In this document: positions 42,511-54,126 of the stretch, in pieces | How the letters are laid out: each line of letters begins with the position of its first letter | Position numbering within the stretch: position 1 is the stretch's first letter | Origin: Furcasterigmium furcatum | Taxonomy: Eukaryota; Ascomycota; Sordariomycetes; Glomerellales; Plectosphaerellaceae | Assembly (NCBI GenBank): GCA_001599815.1 | Contig: BCIA01000001.1 | Coordinates: 372,001-436,000, forward strand | DNA: 64,000 nt | Direction: 5' to 3' | Notes under the pieces: model-generated | Told to the model about the DNA's origin: nothing | Seen by the model: only the letters and a program-made list of their open reading frames with translations | Databases searched by the model: none | Made by a program: the position numbers and the translations under genes

Positions 42511-44082
42511 ATGCGCCACTCCAGGTTTGCCAGGGGCGAGGCTCCCCCGACACCTCCCGTCATGGAGCTCCCCCATCACTCTCCAGCCCGAAAGATTTCC
42601 GGCCAGAGATCATCTTCCCCCAGCCCGAATCGACACAGACTCTCCAGCGCATTGCCGAAGAACCAGCTTGGCAATTTTGCCAAGCTCTTCGCAGCTCTCG
42701 ACACGAAACTACATAATAGCCCGGCAGAACAGCATGGTCTTGTCGAACCAGGCGAAAACACAGCGTCTCCTTCACTCACCCTTGGCACCCTCCAACGGGC
42801 ACGCCACTCGCCCTCCGCGTCTTTGTCTTGGCAGCGTTCGCCTAAAACCCCCGACATTTCGCGCGGCTTCACCCATGGTTCACATATGTCAACCAAGAAC
42901 CCATCTGCCCAACACACTTCTCTCCTGCATGGCCAAGAAGACACACACGATAACTCGCGCGCCATTGTCAGCCCAAGCAGAAACCAGTTTGCCCTTCTAG
43001 CGGATTCGGACGCGCACCCACCCATCACACCACCTACGTCCGACGATGACGATACTCTTTTCCCTCCCTACGACGATGACACCGACGGATTTCCCACAAA
43101 GCGGAAGAACTCGGCGACTTCGACTTGCATAACCACGCCAGGCACCAACCCGGTCCAGAGGACCAGTACCATCATGCTCGGTAGTAACTTGGAACAACTT
43201 CTCTCTTCTCAATACGGCGCATCCTCCAACGTCGGATCGGCTGTCCCGGATGCCGCCGTCTACCCCACAACTCCCAAATCAAAGATCACCACCAAAATTT
43301 CGCCCTCGTCAGAAAATGGCCAGCGGCTTTTCGATCATCGTTCGTCAGCGGCAAAGTTGGCCCCTTTGGAGAAGAGGGTCATTGAAAAGATGACCATCGA
43401 AGCTTTCAAGGGACGTGTTGACAAAAAGTTCATGCTTTATGATGAAAATCTCAAAGCAGAATTTTCTTTTCAGCTGCGTAACGGTGTATACATCTTCATC
43501 GACTGGTCGAACTTCCTCATTGGCTGTCGCGAGACTGTTCGCCAGCTTCGTGGCATGGGCCCGCTTGAGAAGCTCGGCTTCTGGGTGAACTTCGATCGAG
43601 TGAAATATCTCATCGAGCGCCAGCGGCCCATCAAAGTTCGCGACCTTGCGGGCAGCCGAGGCGACAGCCAGGCTGCAAACGACCAGCTCGATTACATCAA
43701 GACGAAGAATTATCATGTCATGGATCCTCAGCGCCGTCGGACGGCCTCGTCGTCCGATACGGAGGACACCGTGGGCCGCAAGGCGGAGCAGTGTGTCGAT
43801 GAGCTGCTCCAGCTTCAGATGTTGCACGCGCTCTATGACGTAGAGCCGGAGGACAGGGGCGTCTTGGTTTTGGCTTCCGGCGACGGACAGGACGCCGAGT
43901 TCTCTGCTGGTGGCTTCCTCAAAATGGTGGAGAGAGCCCTGAAAGCGGGCTGGTGCGTCGAGCTCTACGCCTTTTCTTGCAGCATTTCATCCGTCTATCT
44001 CGATCTCGAGTCCCGGTGGCCGAGCCGCCTTACAGTTCACCTTCTCGACGACGTGGCCGAGGCTTTGGTGGAGCAGGAATAG
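42511..44082 (+). CDS. NYN-domain protein (PIN-like putative ribonuclease)
   Basis: A 523-residue single-exon frame. The N-terminal ~300 residues are disordered and Ser/Pro-rich, with short conserved elements such as NQLGNFAKLFAALDTKL and an acidic TSDDDDTLFPPYDDDTDGF. The C-terminal ~200 residues form an NYN fold: GVYIFIDWSNFLIG (acidic residue at the start of the fold), a variable insert with DPQRRRTASSSDTEDTVGRKAEQCVDELLQLQ, and GVLVLASGDGQDAEF, then AGWCVELYAF, with the second and third conserved acidic positions. NYN domains are divalent-metal nucleases acting on RNA; the substrate of this family is not known to me. Start is the ATG at 42511; an upstream leader is likely spliced. Confidence 0.78.
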   Translation: MRHSRFARGEAPPTPPVMELPHHSPARKISGQRSSSPSPNRHRLSSALPKNQLGNFAKLFAALDTKLHNSPAEQHGLVEPGENTASPSLTLGTLQRARHSPSASLSWQRSPKTPDISRGFTHGSHMSTKNPSAQHTSLLHGQEDTHDNSRAIVSPSRNQFALLADSDAHPPITPPTSDDDDTLFPPYDDDTDGFPTKRKNSATSTCITTPGTNPVQRTSTIMLGSNLEQLLSSQYGASSNVGSAVPDAAVYPTTPKSKITTKISPSSENGQRLFDHRSSAAKLAPLEKRVIEKMTIEAFKGRVDKKFMLYDENLKAEFSFQLRNGVYIFIDWSNFLIGCRETVRQLRGMGPLEKLGFWVNFDRVKYLIERQRPIKVRDLAGSRGDSQAANDQLDYIKTKNYHVMDPQRRRTASSSDTEDTVGRKAEQCVDELLQLQMLHALYDVEPEDRGVLVLASGDGQDAEFSAGGFLKMVERALKAGWCVELYAFSCSISSVYLDLESRWPSRLTVHLLDDVAEALVEQE

Positions 44083-45604
44083 GAGCCCTGCTCGACCCCC
44101 GATCTTTACTCGCATTCTTCGGGATACACTGAGCCTACGACGACCATTGCCGACTACGAATCACCCTTCTTCAATGCTCAATACTTTTTGAAGCCTCAGC
44201 GGAAGGCCCGCAAGCGACCTCGTTACCGACACTATGCACACTATGCTCCGAGGCATCCCATATTTGGCATGTCTCGCTGAAGCGATCTTGGTCCCCGGCG
44301 CTTACGACGCTTTCTGAACTGCACCCTGCTTGATGGCGACTTTGCGGCTTTTCTTCTAGCAACAGCACGGGCACATACATCCCAGCGTGGCAGCCGGCGT
44401 TTTTTCTTGTTTCTCTGTTCTGTTTTCGACGACATAGCCCACCGGCCGGGCTGCTGGGTACGCGCGCGTCCGGCTTCTTGCAGAGAGAGGCTGACGGCTC
44501 GTTGGGCACGATTCGCTTGGGCGCTTCCGGGTCGGCTTGGGACGTGATCTGGAGAACGGGGTTCATGATACCACGAGCACATTGAGCATAGGATCAGGGA
44601 ACATTACGATGATGATGATGACCAATACGCATACAACTGTCTGTCAGACTACACCTAGTTAGGACGAGATGGTATCTTTTCGGGGGAGAAGGGGGAGCTT
44701 TTGTACGTCCTAGATGGGCGTGGCGGTCGAGATGTAAATTCGACTCGGCGATTGCTCTTCCGCGTGTGCTGTTGATTGTGGTGATACTGCCGCTGCTTTG
44801 GAGTGAGGATTCATTTGTCCGTCGTTTGCTCCTCCATCTGAGCATGAGAGTTGAGCAAAGATGCGACTCTGGAAGATCTAAATCGAGGTGCTCCAGAGCC
44901 AGCCTCAGAAAACTGGATGGCCGCCTTTCTTCACTCAGGGAAGAGACAGTTGTTCCCATCAATCAACAGTTGTGTACAAGTCGCATCACCACTCAGCAAA
45001 CACCCGACAGTCCATCAACATGCACGTGGGCATAGAACGTCGTATATCATAGCTCAGGCCTATCATTCTCCCAGGGCGTCCTCATTCTCACCCGCAGGCT
45101 TCGCAGCGCCGCCTCCAGCTCAAGAGCCTCTCTAACTTATATTCCCTCCTCTCCGAACCCTCCTGCCACTCCTCTCGTCCAGGATCTCACGCTGGGCCAA
45201 CCCCAGATCCCGTCACCGCTCCAATGCTCGCGGCAAAAGGCAGATTTTCTAAAAGCCCATGCCCATCCCTTTCCCGCGAGCGCCAAACATGTACCCCTGC
45301 CAAAGCGTGATGCAACAAACAACCCCCCCCCCCCCCCCCAAAGTTGAATCGCAAGTCGTCAGCGGCCACGCGGGGCCCGTGTACGTGGTATCCTAACAAA
45401 AACGTCCCATGAAATCGAACCGGAGAGAATCGTGAGGGAAGTCCGGCCGGGATACCAGACGGCTTCTCGAAGTAAACAGCAAAACCAGAATCAGGAAAGA
45501 GCAAGAGACAAAGTGGTATCTCCGGGATCCATGCATGCAAAGCAGCCGTCAAGTCTAGATAGGTGATCAAAGCAGAACGAAAAGGAGATTGCGCGTCGTC
45601 AAGG
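44083..45604. other. convergent intergenic region with a C17 tract
   Basis: About 1.5 kb between converging NYN and WC-1 genes, presumably long 3' UTRs. It holds 17 consecutive Cs at 45323-45339. Open frames look random. Confidence 0.5.
45323..45339. repeat. homopolymer C17
   Basis: Seventeen consecutive cytosines downstream of the WC-1 stop, the longest homopolymer C tract noticed here. On the WC-1 coding strand it is G17. Confidence 0.9.
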
Positions 45605-48600
45605 TCAGGAGCTGTACGTCTCGCGTTCTTCGCGGATCGAGGTTACGGCCGCGCCACTGCCACCTTCGAGCAGGGGCTGGCTCGGCGGGGGCATCATGCC
45701 GTGGACCTTGGCTGCGGAGTTGCCACCCGGCGTTGTGTTGCCCATGGCATCGCCGCCCTGGCCCTGACCCTGGCCCTGGCCTTCATTGCTGCTGACCTCG
45801 CGGTGCAGAGGCGACGAGTGGACGGGCGAGTTGGATCGCTTGCTGGCCGTGTCCTGGCCGTTTCCGCCACGGGATGAGTTACGGGGCGATACGCGGCCGG
45901 TCTGGGGGAGTTAGGACATGAGCGCAAAGATAAGTAAAGCTGATGAATCAGAAGACTGACCTGTTTTGCCCAGCGGAGACCGCAGCTGTTGCAGAGGTCT
46001 CGCTGACCACTTGGGCCTCGACGCCACTCGGGCGTGTTCCGGGTGTGGCAATTGGCGCAATCGCGGACGACGTTGCCGACACCCTTTCTCCTCTTCCTCT
46101 TCTTCTTGTTCGACAACAGGCCGCCAAGCTCCTCGGCCAGAATCCTGTTCACCTTCTCCATCTGCCTCAGCTCATACTGCCAGCTGGAGCACTTCGTTGT
46201 CCTGAGCTCGTCGAAGATGTTGTCGTCCGCGGCCAGGAGAGCGTCCTGAGACCCCTGGACTAGAGCACTACCTGGAACAGAGACGATGCCACCGTTTTGC
46301 GGATCAGACTTGTTGTTCGCCGACCTGACGCTGCCTGGGGGAGTAGTGGCAGGGGCGATGGCTCTTGACGACGCCTTCAGCAGCTTTGTCTGCGCAAGCA
46401 GGAATGTCGGCTTTTCTCCTTCTCCGGCATCACCAGGGTACAGGATTGTCTGTGCCTGCAAGACCTGTCCTCTGCGGTTCTGGACTTCGTGCTTGCATGA
46501 GACGATCCTTCCCCGCCTGGCCTTCTCAATGGTCCGCCCAAATTCAGCCCTGGACTCCTTGCGCATGAGTTCCTGGATACTCGTTCCAATCAAATCGTTG
46601 GGCTGTAAATCCAACAGCGACCTGACGTTGGAGGAGACGAAAAGGAACATGCCCGAGGTCGACAGCTTCGTCCACAGCTCGCTGTCACCGATGCCACCAT
46701 TCGCGTCGAGGTCTCTCCTGCTCAGTGCATAGACAGGCCGCTTTCGGCCTACCAAGATGATGCTCTTGCGGCCCTTTCCTTGCTCCACGAACAACGAACC
46801 GTGGCTCTCGAACCACGTGTAGCCGCTGTTCTTCCGCCTGATCCTGAATACAATGTTGACAGGGTTGCCATTGGTCGTATCCTTGAGCTCCCGTGTCACG
46901 GGCACAATGTCGGACGGATGGCACACTGTGGATAGCGAGTTGCCAGCCAACTCGGCAGCATCGTACTCGAGCACCTTCTTGCAGGAGGGGGAGAGGTAGA
47001 GGAACAGGCCCTTGAGCGACAACACGTGCACGACGTCATCCGTATTCTCAAGAAGCATCTTGTCCCAGGACTGCTTGTGCCAGTCCGACACCACACCCTT
47101 CGGGTTGAACTGCTGAAGCAGTGTCGACACGTCGTCCACGCCAAGGGTCTGGCCGTTGTCGGGCTCCCACTGGCCCGAATTCGGTGGTGTCCAGATGTAC
47201 TGTCCAATATCGCTGTGCTTGTAGTTGACCTGCACTCCTCCGAGATCCTGCCCCGAGGCAATGGCGTCAGGGCACTCGACCAGGTCGATCTGGAAGCCGA
47301 CAAAGAACCGAATCTCGTTCGCGTCGTCCCAGGGAATGGGAATCATGGTGAGCAGGTTGAGGAACGGCTTGCCGCCCTTGCGGTAGTTGATCAGACTCTG
47401 CTGGACCTCCTTGCCTTCGTGGATCTTCTTCTTCAGGTTGTAGACCGCGCCGTCGTCGACAAACTCTCGCTTGGACCCTGCCTCGACCTTTCCGTCTGGT
47501 GCCTGGAGGAAACGACAGTTCTGGCCTACGATTTCATGCCGGCTGTACCCCGTGAGGTTCTGGAAGTTGTCGGAGACGTAGATGATGGGACAGTCGTTCA
47601 GAGACACGTCGCAAACGACGAAGGCGCAGGACATATCGACAGCACCAAGATGGATTTCGGGATCCTTACGCGTAGCCACGTACCACAGAGCACGAAGCAT
47701 ATCGAAGCCGCTCTTGGAGTACACATTCTTCTCCTTAGGATCGGGCCGCGGGGTCTGGGGACCGGCGGCCGGTGTGGTCGTCGAAGATGGGGCGTTTCCT
47801 GCAGAGCCAGCGGTTTGTGGCGTCGAGAGGGCCGAGCCGTGGGCAGGCGAGATAGACGCGGCGGAAACCTCGCGGGAAACGCCCGAACGCGTCGGCTGCT
47901 GCTGCTGCTGGAGCTGCTGGGCCGGGGGAGCTGCATTGAGGCCCTGCGCCTGGTTCTGCTGCGTCTGGACGGTGGTGTCGAGGGATTTCATGCTGGCATC
48001 CATCGAGGCGTTGTTCATGCTGGTCGGGTTGCCGCTCATGGGGGTGTCTCCCTGGCCCATATCCATCTGCACATCTGCGGCGGGGGCGTTGTTCATGGTG
48101 GCACTGTTCATGGCGTCCTGCGGGAACTGCGTGGTCAAGGGCGAGGTGGCGAACATGTCGCCGCCCATGTTTCCCATATTCATGTTGGCAAAGTTGTTGG
48201 GCATCAGAGTCAGCATGTCGGTGCTGAACGGGCCGTAGTCGTTGTTGGGCATCCCCTGCAAGACTTCCTGGTTCGAGAACGTATCCATGGTGCCGGGCAC
48301 GTTCATGCTGGTCATGCCGCCCATGTTGGTCTGCATGGCGTTGGGCATGGTGGTGGGCGGCATGTTGGCCATCTGGAAACCGTTGCCTATGGTGTTGCTG
48401 CCGAAGGGATAGCTCCTATACTGGTCCTGGCCGTTGCTGTACTCCATCATGGACATCCTCCGGTCGGGCTCGGGCTGGACCATCTGCTGGTTGTATGGCG
48501 GGGGGATGCTCCTCCGACGGTGGAGCTCGGAGCGGTTGGTGTTGAGGATCATGTCGTCGACGGGGACGCCGGCCATGGTGTTCATCTGCTGCTGCTGCAT

Positions 48601-48687
48601 CTGCTGGGCCTGCTGCTGAGCCTGCTGCTGCTGTATTCTCTGCTGCAGCTCCTGGGGGGAGAGCTGGGGTTCGTAGTAGGAATCCAT
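45605..48687 (-). CDS. wc-1: White collar-1 blue-light receptor and GATA-type transcription factor
   Basis: Two exons, 48687..45961 and 45901..45605 (1007 residues, 59-bp intron). WC-1 with WC-2 forms the white collar complex, which drives light responses and the circadian clock in fungi. The N-terminus is Gln- and Asn/Met-rich (polyQ). The LOV domain at about residues 345-470 carries the photo-adduct Cys in GQNCRFLQAPDG. Two further PAS domains follow (about 530-640 and 670-780). The zinc finger near residues 877-909 has the C-X2-C-X18-C-X2-C spacing (CANCHTRNTPEWRRGP..LCNSCGLRWAKQ). The intron lies directly after WAKQ; splicing continues TGRVSPRNSSRGG and ends REERETYSS. Without splicing the frame runs 89 residues into unrelated sequence, so the longer unspliced frame is rejected. 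Confidence 0.96.
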
Positions 48688-50583
48688 GTCGGGCGCATCT
48701 GTCCTAGAAGGCAGGCGGCGACCGACAGAGGGTGTTTGCTGGAGAGACGCTCGGGCGAGCGCTGACGACCGGGCTCAATCAGCCACGGGTGGAGGCGGTG
48801 ATGCTGGAGTCGAGATGGGCGCTGGGGAGTGTCGGTCGCATCCGGGGGAGGGGATACGCTTCGACGCCGAAGTGGTAGGCGATAAGGACGACGGTCGGGT
48901 TCAGGCAGAGCGGCGAGGGAGCGGGTCGGTTGGTCGGACGGTAACGTGAGATGTGCCGCGTACTATGTTCGTGATATGGAGTTGCCGGGGACGATATGCT
49001 GAAATGCAGGTCGGACCGAATGTCCGAGGTGTCGTTTCTGGTCGTAGATCGTCGAGGTATGTAGATGGCAGTCTTGGTCGTGGTGTTGTGGGGGGCAGAA
49101 GTTCAGTTCTCATACATCGGGAGTAGGTGCTGTACCAAGTCAGGCAGAGGGGGATTTTCAGTAGACTTGGGCCTGTAGTCGGTGCACTAGTGTCGAAACC
49201 TGGAAGTCGGGTGGGATCCTGGCACCTGCCGGGATTTTAGACACAGCGGCCCGCCCAAGTCACTCAGTTGTACCGGATGTACACTCTGGCGGGTGGCTGC
49301 ATGCGCCTCTCGAGGTCTGAGTTGTGCATCCAAGCAAATGCCGACGGGAGAGACGAAGACGATGCTATCATCGCCATCCAAGGGGTTCGTGTTGAGCGAG
49401 TCGTCGGGCAGTCAGGTATAGCGAGGCCCGAGAAGACAGAACGGCATCTCGGCAGTCATGGGATTTGCTCTCACCGCGGGCACCAGCGTGCTTGTTGTGT
49501 GTCAATCGGGCAATCAGTGTGCGCGAGCGAGATGATGGACTTTTGGGATCGAGAGAAGTGCTGGTCATCGCTGCTCCTGCATCTGCCAAGATCCATGTCC
49601 GCCCACTCCAGAGAAGCGGGGGGTTCCCTTCAAATGGCCAATCGCGTCCCCGCACCCCGTCCATTCGTCATGTTTCTCCCTCTCGGGATGCACTTTCCAA
49701 TTCCCATCACATCCCCATTCTGTGGGTGCTCCCCGCCACCTCATGACTCAGCTGGCCTGGGCATATGTCCATTCCAGGCGCTCGACCGCTGGAGATGGCA
49801 TGCCATGGGCGGGCTGCCATGGACACACATGGAGGCGGACATGCAGGACAGCGGGCGGTACCTGACAGACGGGACTGTCAACACCAAAACCGGAGCATCT
49901 TGACTCTGGAGCCTGCGCCGGACTCCATGGATCCATCTCAAAAAAAGAAAAACCCCATCAGCCCCGATCCCCGGGCCCTGGTCCTCCCCGTCCCATCGCG
50001 AGGCTACGCGCCTACCACCACCGCGTGTAACAGCGCACAACCTACTATTATCCTTCCCCTCGTCGGCGCCCAGGAACCCGGGGCTGGCTCTCATTCCCCT
50101 GGAAGAGCCCAAACACCACGGCTGGCCACATCCAACTCCCGATCTTCCCACTCTCGTCCATTGTTCCCCGGGTAGACCGGACGACAACCATCACAACACC
50201 ACAAGACAAGGCGTCCACTGCATGTTTCAGCCCTCTCCGTCGTTCCACCGCGTCATGATGGGAAAAAGGATCCTGGGACTCGCATTACTACTACTAGAAT
50301 ATGCCATCAGACTCGTCAATGTGTCTCCTCGCTTTCCTGCAGGCGTGGTTTGGTATCTCCCTCCCCCTCCCTCCCTCCCCCTTTCTAATCAACTCCCCCC
50401 TTTGCTTGCCGTATGGGCGCCGAGGCGATGCTGGATGGCTACGATCCATCCAGCCAGTGTAAAAGATTCAATCAATCATTCCGTGACGTCTGTCTATCCT
50501 TTCGCTTCCTCTTCTTCTGCGTCTTCTCATATCCGGGTGTTATTTTCCTCCACTCTCCCCTCCACCGTGCCATGCCATGCCGC
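48688..50583. other. intergenic region, WC-1 promoter and 3' side of the importin gene
   Basis: About 1.9 kb. The part near 48688-49200 is the WC-1 upstream region. Open frames up to 211 codons carry no domains. No RNA gene or repeat recognised. Confidence 0.5.
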
Positions 50584-53500
50584 CTACGAGAAGACCGCCG
50601 TGATCTTCCGCTGGCCCTCCGGCGTGAACTGCTGCAGCAGAGGCGTCGGGTCAACGCCCGCTCCGCTGATAAGGGCCTTCGTCGCCTGCACCACCCGCCT
50701 GGCCGTCTCGCCCGTCAGCGCCGGCTCGTCCTCGAACGCCTTGGCCACCAGCGCGAAGATCTTGCCGGCCTGGCCCGTCACGGCGGGGTGTTGTCTACAA
50801 GTCCACGTTAGCAAGGGCTGGTTTCCCACCACGGCACGCTGTGACTTACTGCTCCATGAGCTCTGCGAGGTATGCATACGCGTACGGCGCCGCCTCCTCG
50901 TCGTACATCACCGGCAGCGTCTCGATCCACTGCGGCACGACCACCTGGGCATCCTGCACCTGGCCGTTGTTGAAGTGGAGAATCTTTGCGATGGCCGCCG
51001 ACGCATTCTCCGTGGCATACACATTGTCGTCGTTGCGCGCATCCGGGAACTGCGTCACCTGGAACAGGTACGGCAGGGCACCGCTCACGAACTGGCCCCA
51101 GGGAGCACCGCCGCGGTGGGCAGCAACGCCGATGCCGTAGGCCGCGGCTTGCCGGATGGCAGGGGACTGCGCCTGGCAGCCCTCGACCAGGGGTGTGGAG
51201 ATGACTTGGGCGTAGCGGATGCTCTCCGGGCCGCAGTACTCGAGAACGTCGTCCATGATGCAGAGACCCCACTGTCGTTGCGTGTCGTCCTTGGACCGCA
51301 GGAACCCTTCATACGTGCTGATGAGGCGCTCCCACGCGGGCAGGAAAGCGGCTCCGTGGTGCTTGAAGATCGAGTGGAACGCCTTGTTCATATCCGACAA
51401 CAGCGTCTGGTCGTCCTCGATCTCCAGCTGCACATCCTCGTCGTCATCCTCCGCATCCTCGGCCGTCGCCTCGTCCCTGGCGTCCTGGCGTGCCGCAACA
51501 CGATCCTTGTAGTCCTCCAGGGTCGACAGAGAGCCGTCGATGAAGCGGTTCATGTGATCGGCGTTGAGGCAGCCCTTTCCGGCGACTTCGACGGACTCGT
51601 AGAAGCACTGGTACATCTCCGCCAGAGTGTCGATGGCTGGCTCGGCGCTGAGAACCTCGAGCAGCTTGTCGACGGTGGCCGTCCAGAGGCCGGCCAACTC
51701 GTTGGACTGAGGTCCGTACGCCTTCTTGTACGAGCTGAGGAGCTGCGGCACCAGCTTGGCCGCGACATACCTGACGGGGTCGTGGAAGAAGAAGGACAGG
51801 CCGGGGATGGCAATCTTCTCCATGATCTCGGCCGCGTAGGGCGCAAAGCTTCCCTCCAACACCTGGGCGTACACGACGAGCAGCTCGATCGCCATGTGCT
51901 TGTCCTCCATCACGCTGGTACGGATTCCGATCATCTTTCCCTTGAGCGGGACCAGCTCCCAGCCCTCCTCCTGTCCAAGGGCCTCGGCCTGGGTCTCGTC
52001 GTCGAAGAGCTGAATGTCAGCCTTGGCACTGGCGTGCTCCAGCAGCGGCGGCATGACGTTAACGAGGAACGGCAGGAAGTCCTGACCGAGCACCCTGCAC
52101 ATGCGGCCCCAGCAGTGCATGAGGTACTGGGCCGACGGGTCGTCGGCGTCCACGATGTTCTGCTGGATGGTGGCCAGGAGCTGGACCAGGGTCATGGCAT
52201 CCTGACCAAGGCGCTCTTTGCCAACAGCCAGGGCAATAAGGGTCGCGCACTCCATGGCCTTGGCGCGCAAGAGGCGGAATTCCTTCTGGTCGTCACGCTG
52301 CAGAACGTTGACGAGCAGGGGCATGAGGGAATCGTAGTACTTGGAGAAGGCGGTCTCGGCAGCATCGGCAATCGTGGCGATGGTGGACAGAGCCTGCTCC
52401 TGGACGTAGCGCATGTCGTTCTGGAGCAGCTGGAACAGATGGGTGAGCAGGCTGTCAAGGTGAGGCTCCAGGATCGCCTTGTCGGCGTTCTCGCAGAAGT
52501 TCACGAGGGCAGCGGCCGCGTGAGACTTGACACGGGGCTCGGGCGACTCCAGAACCGGAACGATAGCGTTCAGAACTCGCTCGTAGTAAGTGGTCTGCAT
52601 TTCAGGGGTGAAGTCGGTGGACATCTGGCCCAGAGCGTTGCATCCTGCCCAGCGGACACGAGGGTGGGGGTCTTTGAGGGCCGGCACGACGAGGTCGAGG
52701 ATGTGGTTGAGCTCCGTGACCATGAGTTCCCGGCAACCTTCCGAGATGGCGGAGATGGCCATGAGGGCGGCATGCTTGTCCTTCCACGCGGCCGAGGTCA
52801 TCATTCTAGGAAGCCATTCGAACGTGGGGCGGAGGATACTGTCGCCGCCAAGCCTGTTAGCGAGGCGATCCATGCACTGCTCTCCAGCGACGTGGTTCTG
52901 GTCGCTTTCATCTTGTTCCAGCTATTATCTAGTCAGAGGGGGCGGGTTCGAGAGGGACAGGCGGTAGATGAGCAAACTCACATCCTCAGTGTTCAGCCAC
53001 TCAGCGCAGTCATCGTCGTCGTCTCCGAGGTCAGTCATCAAGCTCAGGCACTGTGTGATCATGTCGATAGTGTAGCGCTCGTCCTTGCGACACATGTTGG
53101 GCGCATAGTCGGCGAAAGTGGCCATGAGCTCGAGCGCGTTCTGACGGCACAGGTCGTCAAGCTCCTGGTCCTGGATGACAGAGATGCTGAACTGAACGAG
53201 GCTCCTGAACATGGGCTTGAACAGCTTGGGGGCCAGCTCGGCCATGTCAATGAGCGAGATGAGGGCGGCGCTCAGGTCCTCGGAGTCGTGGCTGTCCTTG
53301 ATCGGCGGCAGGATGTTCAGGACGTCGGCGAGAAGGGGGCCAAACTGGGCGCGGGACTTCTTGTCGACGTTGCGCAGGAAGGCAGCGAAAGCATCCATGG
53401 CAGCGAGGCGCACCTGCACCGAGTCGTCGCCCTTGAATCCCTTCTGGAAAGCGGCGGCGATGGGCTCCTGGTACTGCTTGCTGATCACTCCGGGGGTGGA

Positions 53501-54126
53501 TGCAAAGACGCGGAAGGCCGTCTCGCGCTTCTCGGGCTCGGGGGCCTGGCTTAGTTGGAAAAGGCCGGTCAGCAGCTCTGGCCAGGCCTCGCCTAGTGAA
53601 AAGTAGTTAGCATCGCGAGGGGACGCCGCAGTCGGGGGTGGATATCGGGGTACGCACCCTGCTCGTGGTACTGGCGGGCAACCTCGGCCACAGCATCGCT
53701 GACTTTGTGGCGGACGGAGCGGTCGATATCGGCGGCGAGGGTCTCAAGAAGCTTCTGGCGGATGACGGCAGCCTGGTCCTTGGAAAGGGAAATGAAGAGG
53801 TCGACGCTGTCGCCCCTGTCTGTCTTGCGCTGCTTCGAGGCGATGCGGCGGAAGAGCACGGCGGCAAAGGAGCGGATCTGCAGGACCTTGGTTAATCGTC
53901 ATGGCGTAGGAGGAGAAGGGGAGGAAGAAGTTGAGAGACGCACGGCGGGATCGGAGGCACCCTGAACCTGCTCGGCCAGGCCCATCAAGAGGACCTCGGG
54001 CCGCGTATTCGTCCAGTTGTTCTGGAGGTGCTCCTCGGCTTGTGTTCTTGTGTCATTTTGGGGGGACTGCAGAGCTTGCAGGAGCGTCGTGAGCTCTGCG
54101 TGGATGTCGGCGGGAAGCACCGACAT
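50584..54126 (-). CDS. karyopherin beta-3 (Pse1/Kap121) nuclear import receptor
   Basis: Five exons: 54126..53944, 53886..53658, 53592..52982, 52921..50850, 50794..50584 (1101 residues, close to yeast Kap121 at 1089). It binds RanGTP and imports ribosomal and other proteins. The whole chain is HEAT-repeat helices: MSVLPADIHAELTTLLQALQSPQND, then DRSVRHKVSDAVAEVARQYHEQGEAWPEL across a junction, EQCMDRLANRLGG, PHPRVRWAGCNALGQMSTDF and PRVKSHAAAALVNFCENADK. An acidic insertion lies at about residue 855 (EDAEDDDEDVQLEIEDD). The end is FTPEGQRKITAVFS. All introns are 54-65 bp and phase-correct. The 1110-codon frame on the opposite strand is a shadow. Confidence 0.95.

Noticed and set aside
45694..45960. 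Unspliced C-terminal extension of the WC-1 frame
   Set aside because: A clear GT-AG intron (45902..45960) restores the conserved WC-1 tail ending in ETYSS; the extension is frame-shifted, Arg/Ala/Thr-rich text.
47026..48765. A 579-codon plus-strand frame opposite WC-1
   Set aside because: Antisense to the polyQ/PAS coding region; His/Val/Gly-rich translation without domain or start support.
50222..53554. A 1110-codon open frame on the plus strand opposite the importin gene
   Set aside because: The importin on the minus strand has full HEAT-repeat homology, proper introns and a normal length. The opposite frame is a GC-rich shadow rich in Leu, Val, Gly and Arg with no domain.
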